A DNA stretch of 32,479 nt from positions 1 through 32,479 of the forward strand of contig CAMWGV010000031.1 in the NCBI GenBank assembly GCA_947173945.1, in the 5' to 3' direction. A program made the translations under genes and the position numbers. The DNA comes from an uncultured Lachnospiraceae bacterium (GTDB taxonomy: Bacteria > Bacillota > Clostridia > Lachnospirales > Lachnospiraceae). Shown here piece after piece: positions 8,867 through 16,583 of the stretch (positions are counted from its first letter, which is position 1; each line of letters starts with the position of its first letter). A model generated the notes under the pieces. That model was not told where the DNA came from and did not search any database. It saw only the letters and a list, made by a program, of their open reading frames with translations.

Positions 8867-9623
8867 ACAGGTCCTCCTCTTGCGATACAAGCTCTCTGAA
8901 TATCTCCCTGAGATTGGAAAGTCCTGTACTATTTCTTAACTCCTCAAGAGTACCACTGCCAATAATCCGTCCCTTGCCTATCATTATAATTCTGTCGCAA
9001 AGATACTCTGCCTCCTCCATATAATGGGTTGAGTAGATAACACCCTTGCCCTTTTCCTTCTCCTTAAGCATAAATTCTATAATTGCACTGCTGCTTAATA
9101 TATCAAGCCCCAATGTAGGTTCATCAAAAATATATATCTGGGGACTGTGTATCAGACATCTTGAAATAGAAGCTCTTTGTGTCTGGCCTGTTGACAGCTT
9201 TTCTATCCTGTTATCAATAAATTCTCCCATATTTAAAACATCGGAAATTTCAGCTATACGCTCACCAATCTCCGATGTATCCATCCCATGTATCCTGCCT
9301 ATCATGTCCAACAATTCCCTTGTACTTAATCTTCCATACAGCTTTGTATTTCCTGATAAATACCCGATTTTGCCCTTCATGACAAGCTCGTTTTCAACCC
9401 GGGTATCCCCATCACGGAAAATCACTTGTCCCGATGTGGGTTTCATAATACCCGCCAGCATTCTGAGCAGTGTTGTTTTTCCCGCTCCATTGGCGCCGAG
9501 TATCCCAACGATTTCCCCCTGTGAGACTTCAATCGATATATTATCTACCGCATTGAATTCCGTCTTTTTTCCCCGTTTCTCATTGCGTTCAAAGCTTTTT
9601 ACCAAATTTTCACCAATAAGCAT
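8856..9623 (-). CDS. ABC transporter ATPase (NatA-like)
   Basis: This 255-aa nucleotide-binding subunit partners with the overlapping permease-protease. It shows Walker A 'GANGAGKTT', signature 'LSTGQTQR', Walker B 'IYIFDEPTLGLD' and the switch His in 'STHYMEEAE'. The LSTGQ form and the 'TKLYGRLSTRELL' segment are typical of the NatA/YhaQ-like group. The ATG is preceded by GAGGTGA at 6 bases. It starts 21 bases after the esterase-methyltransferase gene ends, so the three genes form one transcription unit. NatAB exports Na+ in Bacillus; here the substrate is not determined by sequence. Confidence 0.94.
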   Translation of the reverse strand: MLIGENLVKSFERNEKRGKKTEFNAVDNISIEVSQGEIVGILGANGAGKTTLLRMLAGIMKPTSGQVIFRDGDTRVENELVMKGKIGYLSGNTKLYGRLSTRELLDMIGRIHGMDTSEIGERIAEISDVLNMGEFIDNRIEKLSTGQTQRASISRCLIHSPQIYIFDEPTLGLDILSSSAIIEFMLKEKEKGKGVIYSTHYMEEAEYLCDRIIMIGKGRIIGSGTLEELRNSTGLSNLREIFRELVSQEEDLYEF

Positions 9624-9644
9624 TTAATCACCTCTAAGTATAAA

Positions 9645-11366
9645 CTAAATCGAAATCTCGTAGGCTTCCCCGCCAAGTCTGACGTGTACAATCTTGTAAT
9701 TATATGATATCTTGTTATAAGCCATCGATGCCTTTGTCTTCAGATTGAGTTTTTCAGGCTTACCCGCAAATTTCATTAATGGCTCCTCTGATATAAGTCT
9801 GTAATCACTGCCCCACTCACCCAAAAGCCTCTGGGCATCATTGACGAAAATTTTCTTTTTATCAATCTCCACGGCATTTGAACCATACATAATATTTGTG
9901 TATATTGATGCTCCTGTAGTTGTTGCGGTAAATACCAGATCTGCTCCCGGAAATTTCTCACGAAGTATTTTCAGCAGTTCTTTTAGCTGATGCTTGGTAA
10001 GGCACATAAGTGCCTCGTTACAGACAAACATAACGCCATGATTTCTTCTGCATTTGATTTCATCCACCCACGTAAAATCCATTATGTCCCGTCCAACGGT
10101 TTTTTCCCTCTCTCTCTCTCCATACATACTTCTTCTTACAGACATAATGTTATGTGTATCAATGCTATACCACTGAATTCTTCCATTATCCAGCCTTTTA
10201 AACATGTTATCCAGCCTGCATCCCAAATTAATAATCGTGCAATTAGGATATTCCATGATATACCTTGCCACCTTAGCATCACAGGCACTATAGGCTGAAG
10301 CCTTGAGAATACTCCTATACTCACTCATCCTTGTTTTTATATTTGAAAAGTCAAACTTATTATCATATATAAACTTAGTTGCCCATTCATCATTTATAAT
10401 GTCAGGATATTTTTTAGTCCAGTCCGCCATCATTTTTATAGGATAAATGTCAGGGAGGGAATTCAAATATGTATTATTGAGGACATCCACAAGATAGCTT
10501 CTGGCACTTTTTGCCTTACCTGTCTTTGAGCTGATTATAAAGTTATGTCCTTCTTTGTCAAATTCAAAAAAACGGATATTGACACCCTGCATTTTTGCTT
10601 TTTTATAAAATGCTCTGGCATAGCAGTTGAACATGTCATCTATCCCTGAGAATATGATTACATCATCGCACAAATCCGTGTAGTCCTCATAAAACGGACT
10701 TGTGTATTCCGTTTTAACTGCATAATCCTTAACCCAGTATGTATTTATAAAATCCTTAGCCGCCTTATTGTAAAATATGGTTTCGTCATAATATTCTGTA
10801 TCTAAAAGCTTTTTTTCAAGCTCTGTATCAAAAAATTCCGTATCGAGCACAGGTGATAAAAGTATAAGCTGATCCGGCTTCCTATATCCCTCTCTCCATG
10901 CTATCATTGCAAGGGACAGTGCAAGTCCCGCCCCTGAGGAATCCCCCATGAGGATTAGTTTTTTTATATCATACGACATAGTGAGGTTTGAATATGTTTT
11001 CTCAAGCATATCAAAGGTTTCCCTGCAGGAAAACTCCGGAGCAAGCGGATACATCGGCACAAGTACACCTATCCCCAGACTCTTTGAAATAGAAGCGATG
11101 AACTCCCACTGCTGCGCAGATATATTTTGGCACATCATACCACCATAAAGATAAAAGATATACTTGCCCTCAAAATTTTTGTCAGGGTGAATCCTGTAAC
11201 ATTTTCCCCCTTCCAAAGCAAGTTCTTCCACCTGACAGAACTTGCTTATTTCTTTGCTGATTCCTGCAGGTATCTTTTCCGTATATTTCTTCCGTTTCTT
11301 CAGAATCAGTTCCTTAAGTTCATCCATATTAAGTTTTGAATATGTATTTTCCCTATGTCTGCCCAT
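9645..11366 (-). CDS. Alpha/beta hydrolase fused to an LCM-type methyltransferase
   Basis: This 573-aa soluble protein has two enzyme domains. Residues 1-310 are a hormone-sensitive-lipase-like esterase: an oxyanion region 'YLYGGMM' (YGG in place of the usual HGG), a nucleophile Ser in 'GDSSGAG' (about S143), an acid in 'GIDDMF' and a His in 'KEGHNF'. Residues 315-573 match the leucine carboxyl methyltransferase-like SAM fold: 'NLGCRLDNMF' (usual GCGLDTR), 'WYSIDTHNIM' and 'VCNEALMCL'. The ATG at 11366 is taken over a TTG two codons earlier because GAGG lies 9 bases before it. It has its own promoter at 11406-11434 and leads into the ABC genes. Making and clearing a methyl ester would be a plausible joint role but is speculation. 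Confidence 0.85.
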   Translation of the reverse strand: MGRHRENTYSKLNMDELKELILKKRKKYTEKIPAGISKEISKFCQVEELALEGGKCYRIHPDKNFEGKYIFYLYGGMMCQNISAQQWEFIASISKSLGIGVLVPMYPLAPEFSCRETFDMLEKTYSNLTMSYDIKKLILMGDSSGAGLALSLAMIAWREGYRKPDQLILLSPVLDTEFFDTELEKKLLDTEYYDETIFYNKAAKDFINTYWVKDYAVKTEYTSPFYEDYTDLCDDVIIFSGIDDMFNCYARAFYKKAKMQGVNIRFFEFDKEGHNFIISSKTGKAKSARSYLVDVLNNTYLNSLPDIYPIKMMADWTKKYPDIINDEWATKFIYDNKFDFSNIKTRMSEYRSILKASAYSACDAKVARYIMEYPNCTIINLGCRLDNMFKRLDNGRIQWYSIDTHNIMSVRRSMYGEREREKTVGRDIMDFTWVDEIKCRRNHGVMFVCNEALMCLTKHQLKELLKILREKFPGADLVFTATTTGASIYTNIMYGSNAVEIDKKKIFVNDAQRLLGEWGSDYRLISEEPLMKFAGKPEKLNLKTKASMAYNKISYNYKIVHVRLGGEAYEISI

Positions 11367-11405
11367 ACTCAAAAACCTCTTTATTTTTTATAAACATATT
11401 GTTTA

Positions 11406-11434
11406 ATTATACTATTTTTTGCAGGAATATACAA
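11406..11434 (-). promoter_or_regulatory. Promoter of the esterase-methyltransferase/ABC operon
   Basis: Minus strand: -35 TTGTAT (11434-11429), 17-base spacer, consensus -10 TATAAT (11411-11406). It lies just beyond the terminator of the upstream tRNA gene, so the downstream operon is an independent unit with a leader of about 35 bases. Confidence 0.65.
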
Positions 11435-11460
11435 GAACAGTGCAACAAAATAAGAAGCCG

Positions 11461-11495
11461 AAATAAAAATCAGGGATGTCCATATCGGACACCCC
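11461..11495 (-). terminator. Rho-independent terminator after tRNA-Leu
   Basis: Minus strand: a 9-bp stem GGGGTGTCC / GGACATCCC (one G-T pair) with a 5-base loop (11473-11495), followed by TGATTTTTATTT. It lies 9 bases beyond the tRNA 3' end. Confidence 0.8.
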
Positions 11496-11504
11496 TTTAT
11501 ATAG

Positions 11505-11588
11505 TGCAGTTGATGGGACTTGAACCCACACCCGCGTAAGCGGACATGAACCTGAATCATGCGCGTATGCCAATTCCGCCACAACTGC
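11505..11588 (-). tRNA. tRNA-Leu (anticodon CAG)
   Basis: The 84-base cloverleaf folds cleanly. The acceptor GCAGTTG/CAACTGC pairs perfectly, the D-arm contains AATTGG, and the anticodon stem CATGA/TCATG encloses the 7-base loop TTCAGGT with anticodon CAG, which reads CUG Leu codons. A long variable arm (CCGC/GCGG stem) confirms a class II tRNA, and the T-arm loop is TTCAAGT. The discriminator base is A and the 3' CCA is not encoded. It lies 64 bases after the trigger-factor-like lipoprotein gene. Confidence 0.97.
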
Positions 11589-11594
11589 TCAGTG

Positions 11595-11628
11595 CAATCT
11601 GCATCATATCATTAATATGTGCAGATTG
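11595..11628. other. Strong hairpin between lipoprotein gene and tRNA-Leu
   Basis: CAATCTGCA (11595-11603) pairs with TGCAGATTG (11620-11628), extended by CATAT/ATATG inside. It ends only 6 bases before the tRNA 5' end on the minus strand. There is no T-run on that strand, so it may be a processing or stabilising stem at the 3' end of the lipoprotein message rather than a classical terminator. Confidence 0.55.
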
Positions 11629-11652
11629 TCAATCGCTATTTTAATTGTTTGT

Positions 11653-12741
11653 TTACTCCTCTGCCTTTACAGGAGTAGCATTTTCAACTACAAAGTCATA
11701 CACCTTTTCTGCTATTGCATAATAGGTAACATCATCCTTTGAGTAGTTCTCATAAAGCTCATCTGTTGTAGCTATTCCATAAGCATCCATAATCGTTTTC
11801 TCAGATGCCGCAATGTCCTCATCGCTTACCGTTAATCCTTCTGCCTTTGCTATTGCACATACAACAATCTTTTCATTGAGGTAATCCTCAACAATACCGG
11901 AAATATAGTTTACAAATGACTCCTCTGATGCCATTCCGTATACAGCCGTAACATAGGTTGCAAGGTCATATCCGTAAGATTTGGCTTCCTTCTCTACAGA
12001 AGAAACAGTTTCGTCTACAAGCTTTTTCATCTCCTGTTCAGGATACTGGGTAATCTTTGCCGATTCAATTATCTTTGTAATAACTGCTGTTCTGTTATCA
12101 GCCTTATTCGTATTTGCATAATAGGTTTCAAGGCTTGCCCTTGTATTTGCTTCATACTCTGCCCTTGATGACGCATCCGTGTTTGATGCAACAAACTCAT
12201 CCGTGTACTCAGGGCGCACAGGTCTTGATGCACTGTTTATTGTAATATTGAAAACCGCATCTTTTCCATTCAGCTCATCTTTCCCATAATTCTCAGGGAA
12301 AGTTACATTTATATCAAAGTTCTCACCTACGTTATGTCCTGCTATCTGATCCTCAAAACCAGGTATCAGTCCTCCTGAACCGAGGACATATTCGCTTCCG
12401 TTTCCGCCTGTTGAACCACCTTGGAATTCCTCCCCATCTATAGTTCCTACAAAATCTATATTTACAGTGTCTCCCATTTCAACCTTGCCTGACTCTATAG
12501 GCGTAGAAGTTGAAAAGGTTGTAAGGAGTTTATCAACCTCAGCCTGAACCATGTCGTCAGTAACCACAGTTTTTGCTTCATTGTATTCAATTCCCTTATA
12601 CTCGCCAAGCTCACACATGGCAGCATATTTATCTATCATATCCTCCGGCTTTGTAGCCTTCTCCTTGCCACAGCCCGACAAGATAGTAAGACCCATAGTC
12701 AGAGTAAGTATATAACCAATCCCTTTAAATTTCTTCTTCAT
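11653..12741 (-). CDS. Trigger-factor-like FKBP peptidyl-prolyl isomerase lipoprotein
   Basis: This 362-aa exported lipoprotein has a signal peptide with lipobox LSGC (acylated C24), a short trigger-factor-like N region, an FKBP domain (about 86-170, 'GDTVNIDFVGTIDGEEFQGG' onward) and a helical C-terminal part (175-345) like the substrate-cradle domain of trigger factor. It would act as a prolyl isomerase and chaperone for proteins emerging at the outer face of the membrane. It differs from cytosolic trigger factor by the lipobox and lack of the ribosome-binding FRK motif. The ATG is preceded by AGGGA at 7 bases and a TATAAT box lies at 12770-12765. A second foldase-like lipoprotein is encoded at 16.6 kb. 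Confidence 0.92.
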   Translation of the reverse strand: MKKKFKGIGYILTLTMGLTILSGCGKEKATKPEDMIDKYAAMCELGEYKGIEYNEAKTVVTDDMVQAEVDKLLTTFSTSTPIESGKVEMGDTVNIDFVGTIDGEEFQGGSTGGNGSEYVLGSGGLIPGFEDQIAGHNVGENFDINVTFPENYGKDELNGKDAVFNITINSASRPVRPEYTDEFVASNTDASSRAEYEANTRASLETYYANTNKADNRTAVITKIIESAKITQYPEQEMKKLVDETVSSVEKEAKSYGYDLATYVTAVYGMASEESFVNYISGIVEDYLNEKIVVCAIAKAEGLTVSDEDIAASEKTIMDAYGIATTDELYENYSKDDVTYYAIAEKVYDFVVENATPVKAEE

Positions 12742-12887
12742 TTCATTGTCCCTTCTATAAAATTATTATATAATCATTTTTGTTACTAAACTTTTATATC
12801 ACATTTCCATAAAAAAATAAAGCCTATTTTTGTGGAATGCACCTATTTTCAAGGTTTTTTCACATTTTATGGTTATATTTGTCAAAA

Positions 12888-12933
12888 ACACTATATCTTG
12901 TATATTTTTTAAATATTTTACAATATTTAGTAG
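12888..12933 (+). promoter_or_regulatory. Pair of NrdR-type boxes
   Basis: Two near-matches to the NrdR consensus (as I know it, acaCwAtATaTwGtgt) lie upstream of nrdD: box 1 ACACTATATCTTGTAT (12888-12903) and box 2 TTACAATATTTAGTAG (12918-12933). Their centres are 30 bases apart, about three helical turns, which fits the paired arrangement used by this repressor. Box 2 overlaps the first bases of the -35 element, so bound NrdR-dATP would block the polymerase. The motif match is seen; regulation is inferred from the family. Confidence 0.75.
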
Positions 12934-12959
12934 ACATTAATGAGACAAGGTGCTATAAT
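12931..12959 (+). promoter_or_regulatory. nrdDG-dut promoter
   Basis: -35 TAGACA (12931-12936), 17-base spacer, consensus -10 TATAAT (12954-12959). The leader to the nrdD ATG is about 90 bases. It also holds a GGGGG tract and an in-frame upstream ATG at 12985, which I do not take as the start. Confidence 0.75.
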
Positions 12960-13056
12960 AACAAATCACGGGGGCTAATAAGTTATGCTCAAGAGAAGTA
13001 TACCTATGGGAAACAATGTTACCGGTTTGATTAAGATAGGAGTTAGGAGATGTACT

Positions 13057-15183
13057 ATGAAGGTAATTAAACGTGACGGACATACCGTTACTTATGACCG
13101 TTCAAAAATTGTAACGGCCATTCAAAAAGCAAACGCCGAGGTGGAACCTTGCGAAAAAATTTCAGATGAAAAAATTGAGGAAATTGTACAGGGGATTGAA
13201 GCAAAAAACCGTCAAAGAATGCTTGTAGAGGATATACAGGATATTATTGAGCAGGACCTTATGGATGACAGAAAATTTGTCCTTGCCAAAACTTACATTA
13301 TATACAGATATACGCGTGAACTTGTAAGAAAGGCAAACACAACTGACGATTCAATTTTAAGCCTTATACAAAACAGAAACAAGGATGTTATGGAGGAAAA
13401 CTCAAACAAAAATGCTACCGTTGCATCCACACAGAGAGACCTTATCGCCGGTGAAGTTTCAAAGGATCTTACAAGGAGAGTCCTTCTTCCTGAGAAGATA
13501 TCCAAGGCACATGACGAAGGAGCCATCCATTTCCACGATGCAGATTACTTCCTTCAGCCAATATTCAACTGCTGTCTCATTAATATAGGAGACATGCTGG
13601 ACAACGGAACTGTTATGAACGGAAAGCTTATTGAAAGTCCCAAGAGCTTTCAGGTTGCATGTACCGTTATGACGCAGATTATTTCTTCAGTTGCCAGCAG
13701 CCAGTATGGTGGACAATCCGTAGATGTCAGACACCTTGGAAAATACTTAAGAAAGAGCTACAACAAATACAAGAGCAGACTTGTAGAAGAGTTCGGAGAC
13801 CAGGTTGATGACGAAATACTTGAAAAAATGGCACGTGAACGTCTCAACGATGAGCTTCGCTCAGGAGTACAGACGATTCAGTATCAGATAAATACATTGA
13901 TGACTACAAATGGCCAATCACCTTTCGTAACACTTTTCTTAAATCTCGACCCTAAGGACGAGTATATTGAGGAAAATGCCATCATTGTTGAAGAAATATT
14001 AAGACAAAGACTTGAGGGAATCAAAAATGAAAAGGGTGTGTATGTTACACCGGCTTTCCCTAAGCTTATATATGTACTGGATGAGCACAACTGCCTCAAG
14101 GGTGGTAAATATGACCACATAACAAGACTTGCAGTTAAATGTTCAGCAAAAAGACTTTATCCGGATTACATTTCAGCAAAGAAAATGCGTGAAAACTATG
14201 AAGGCAACGTATTTTCATGTATGGGATGTCGTTCCTTCCTCTCCCCTTGGAAGGATGAGAATGGAAATTACAAGTGGGAGGGACGCTTCAATCAGGGTGT
14301 TGTCAGCTTAAACCTTCCGCAGATAGGAATTATTGCAAAAGGGGATGAAAACAAGTTCTGGAAGCTTCTTGATGAAAGACTTGAGCTTTGCTTTGAGGCA
14401 CTTATGTGTCGTCATCGCGCCCTTATGGGAATAACCTCGGATGTTAGTCCCGTTCACTGGCAATATGGTGCAATCGCACGACTTAAGAAGGGTGAAAAAA
14501 TTGACAAGCTTCTTCATGACGGATATTCAACAATATCCCTTGGATACATCGGCTTGTATGAAGTCACCAAGCTTGTAAAGGGTGTAAGCCATACAACACC
14601 TGAGGGTGAGGATTTCGCACTTCGTGTTATGAAAAAGCTCCGCAAAGCATGCGACGCTTGGAAGGCAGAAACCGGATTAGGTTTTGGATTATATGGAACC
14701 CCTGCCGAGTCACTCTGTTACAGATTTGCAAGAATTGACCGCGAACGGTTCGGAACTATTCCTGATGTTACCGACAAGGGATATTATACAAATTCATATC
14801 ATGTTGATGTACGTGAGAAAATTGATGCTTTCAGCAAATTCAGATTTGAAAGCCAGTTCCAGACGATATCCTCAGGCGGTGCTATCTCATATGTGGAAAT
14901 TCCAAATATGAGACACAACCTTGAGGCTCTTGAGGAGGTTGTCAGATTTATATATGACAATATCCAATACGCAGAGTTTAATACCAAATCAGATTACTGC
15001 CATGTATGTGATTATGACGGAGAAATAATTGTCAATGATGACTGTGAGTGGGAATGCCCTCAATGTGGCAATAAGGACCATTCAAAAATGAATGTAACAC
15101 GCCGTACTTGTGGTTATCTTGGTGAAAATTTCTGGAACGTAGGTAAAACGAAAGAAATTAAATCAAGAGTTCTTCATCTGTAA
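13057..15183 (+). CDS. nrdD: Anaerobic (class III) ribonucleoside-triphosphate reductase
   Basis: This 708-aa oxygen-sensitive glycyl radical enzyme reduces NTPs to dNTPs using formate. An N-terminal ATP-cone (1-90, 'MKVIKRDGHTVTYDRSK') provides allosteric control. The C-terminus has a four-Cys zinc site ('CHVC' and 'CPQC') followed by the radical site 'RRTCGYLG', with the radical Gly at about residue 686. The frame is open 24 codons further upstream, but the ATG at 13057 has TAGGAG 7 bases before it and gives the standard N-terminus. nrdG follows, with a hairpin in the gap. Transcription is probably repressed by NrdR through the two boxes upstream. Confidence 0.97.
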   Translation: MKVIKRDGHTVTYDRSKIVTAIQKANAEVEPCEKISDEKIEEIVQGIEAKNRQRMLVEDIQDIIEQDLMDDRKFVLAKTYIIYRYTRELVRKANTTDDSILSLIQNRNKDVMEENSNKNATVASTQRDLIAGEVSKDLTRRVLLPEKISKAHDEGAIHFHDADYFLQPIFNCCLINIGDMLDNGTVMNGKLIESPKSFQVACTVMTQIISSVASSQYGGQSVDVRHLGKYLRKSYNKYKSRLVEEFGDQVDDEILEKMARERLNDELRSGVQTIQYQINTLMTTNGQSPFVTLFLNLDPKDEYIEENAIIVEEILRQRLEGIKNEKGVYVTPAFPKLIYVLDEHNCLKGGKYDHITRLAVKCSAKRLYPDYISAKKMRENYEGNVFSCMGCRSFLSPWKDENGNYKWEGRFNQGVVSLNLPQIGIIAKGDENKFWKLLDERLELCFEALMCRHRALMGITSDVSPVHWQYGAIARLKKGEKIDKLLHDGYSTISLGYIGLYEVTKLVKGVSHTTPEGEDFALRVMKKLRKACDAWKAETGLGFGLYGTPAESLCYRFARIDRERFGTIPDVTDKGYYTNSYHVDVREKIDAFSKFRFESQFQTISSGGAISYVEIPNMRHNLEALEEVVRFIYDNIQYAEFNTKSDYCHVCDYDGEIIVNDDCEWECPQCGNKDHSKMNVTRRTCGYLGENFWNVGKTKEIKSRVLHL

Positions 15184-15193
15184 TTTATATGTG

Positions 15194-15217
15194 GGCACTG
15201 CTTCAACTGGCAGTGCC
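15194..15217 (+). other. Hairpin between nrdD and nrdG
   Basis: GGCACTGC (15194-15201) and GCAGTGCC (15210-15217) form a perfect 8-bp stem with an 8-base loop, 10 bases past the nrdD stop. There is no T-run, so it more likely modulates RNA stability or the NrdD:NrdG ratio than ends transcription. Confidence 0.55.
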
Positions 15218-15253
15218 TGTAATATTTAATCTTTCTATGAAAGGAACTTTATA

Positions 15254-15787
15254 ATGAACTATGCCGACATAAAAGAATTTGATGTGGCAAACGGAATCGG
15301 TATAAGAGTTTCACTATTTGTGTCCGGTTGTAACCATCACTGCAAGGGATGCTTCAACGAAGTTGCGTGGGACTTTAATTATGGAAAGACTTTTACAAAA
15401 GCCGATGCTGACAGAATATTGGAAAGCCTTAAACCCGATTATATACAAGGCTTATCCCTTTTGGGCGGAGAACCGCTGGAGTACAGTAACCAGCAGGGAC
15501 TGCTTCCCCTTTTAAGACGTTTTGTCAAACTTTATCCTGACAAAAATGTGTGGTGCTACACAGGATTTGAATTTGAAAGAGACATCCAGAACAATATGAT
15601 GGTTAAATGGGAGGAGACAAGAGAGCTCATCTCATATATAGATATTCTTGTTGATGGTAAATTCGAAGAAGATTTAAAGGATTTAGGGTTGCGTTTCAGA
15701 GGCTCATCAAATCAAAGAATCATTGATGTAAAACAATCCCTTAAAGAGGGGAAAACAATACTATGGGATAAGGATGGACGAATATAA
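15254..15787 (+). CDS. nrdG: Anaerobic ribonucleotide reductase activating protein
   Basis: This 177-aa radical SAM activase installs the glycyl radical on NrdD. The cluster motif CxxxCxxC is 'CNHHCKGC' (C26, C30, C33), with 'LLGGEPL' as the SAM-binding GGE motif. Length and order match the family. The ATG has GAAAGGAA upstream. Its stop codon (15785-15787) directly abuts the dut start, so the two are translated together. Confidence 0.96.
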   Translation: MNYADIKEFDVANGIGIRVSLFVSGCNHHCKGCFNEVAWDFNYGKTFTKADADRILESLKPDYIQGLSLLGGEPLEYSNQQGLLPLLRRFVKLYPDKNVWCYTGFEFERDIQNNMMVKWEETRELISYIDILVDGKFEEDLKDLGLRFRGSSNQRIIDVKQSLKEGKTILWDKDGRI

Positions 15788-16237
15788 ATGATACAATCTA
15801 TGAATGTAAATATTAAAAAGCTCAATAAAGATGCGACCATACCAACATATGGTTCAGAGTTTGCAGCCGGCGCAGACCTCTACGCATGTCTTGATGAGCC
15901 TGTTGTAATCGGTTCAGGAGAAACCTTTCTCGTTCCGACGGGTCTTGCAATGGAGCTTCCTGTCGGATATGCCGGCCTTATTTATGCCCGGAGCGGTCTT
16001 GCTTCCAAAAAAGGGCTTGCACCTGCCAACAAGGTTGGTGTAATCGACTCAGATTACCGTGGAGAAGTTATGGTAGCTCTTCACAATCACTCTCATGAGG
16101 CAGCAACCATACAACCAAATGAAAGAATTGCACAGCTTGTTATCACCCCATATATAGCTGCAGCATTTAATACCGTGGAACAGTTGGATGAAACAGTTCG
16201 TGGAACCGGTGGCTTCGGATCAACCGGCAGCCACTAA
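15788..16237 (+). CDS. dut: dUTP diphosphatase (dUTPase)
   Basis: This 149-aa homotrimeric dUTPase hydrolyses dUTP to dUMP and PPi, keeping uracil out of DNA and feeding thymidylate synthesis. All five motifs are present in order: 'AGADLYA', 'ARSGLA', 'NKVGVIDSDYRGE', 'NERIAQLV' and the C-terminal 'RGTGGFGSTG' arm. The ATG touches the nrdG stop; a second ATG four codons later is an alternative. Its place behind nrdDG ties dNTP supply to dUTP clearance under the same NrdR-type promoter. The gene converges on the foldase gene with element B between them. Confidence 0.96.
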   Translation: MIQSMNVNIKKLNKDATIPTYGSEFAAGADLYACLDEPVVIGSGETFLVPTGLAMELPVGYAGLIYARSGLASKKGLAPANKVGVIDSDYRGEVMVALHNHSHEAATIQPNERIAQLVITPYIAAAFNTVEQLDETVRGTGGFGSTGSH

Positions 16238-16255
16238 ATATGAACTGGCAACAAT

Positions 16256-16582
16256 AAGAGGTTGCCCATACAAAATATAATTCTATACTGTATATAAGAA
16301 AACCGTTTGAAGACGTCGGTACTTGAGTTGAGTGCGCATATATACAGTGACATAAAACACGCTTTTGCTCGATGAAAGACGTAGCGGTACTAAAAATTGC
16401 CGGTCTAAGATACTCATATAGGAGTGTCTTAAACCGGCAATTTAAGTACCGACGTTTTCATAACGGTTTTTATGTCACTGTATATATGCCCACTCAACTC
16501 TTAGTACCGTTACGTCTGAGACGAGCGAAAGCGTGTTTTCGTTATTACAGTATAGAATTATATTTTGTATAGGCAGCCTCTT
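16256..16582. repeat. Nested palindromic intergenic repeat, element B
   Basis: This 327-base structure fills the gap between dut and a convergent gene. The outermost arms (16256-16291 and 16547-16582) match at 34 of 36 positions as an inverted repeat. Inside, a second inverted repeat carries a GTTGAGTG-GCATATATACAGTGACAT core (about 16325-16357 and 16468-16500), and at the centre a third hairpin pairs AATTGCCGGT with ACCGGCAATT (about 16395-16443). Block P (16299-16330) is 30/32 identical to 3718-3749, and block Q (16508-16539) is a perfect 32-base reverse-complement match to 3780-3811. The order P-core-Q / rcP-rc core-rcQ suggests one copy inserted in reverse within another. No protein is encoded; a 66-codon frame here is fortuitous. 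Confidence 0.8.
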
Positions 16583-16583
16583 C

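Noticed and set aside
9046-9627. 193-codon plus-strand open frame opposite the ABC ATPase
   Set aside because: Antisense shadow of a gene with all ATPase motifs.
12837-13034. 65-codon plus-strand frame before nrdD
   Set aside because: It spans the AT-rich promoter and the NrdR boxes; composition is Phe/Tyr/Leu-rich from AT content and no ribosome site is present.
12985-13056. Extended nrdD start at 12985
   Set aside because: The added 24 residues do not resemble the family and the site before 13057 is better; the upstream ATG lacks a well-placed Shine-Dalgarno sequence.
16372-16572. 66-codon plus-strand frame inside element B
   Set aside because: It lies wholly in palindromic repeat sequence, has no ribosome site and no recognisable protein features.
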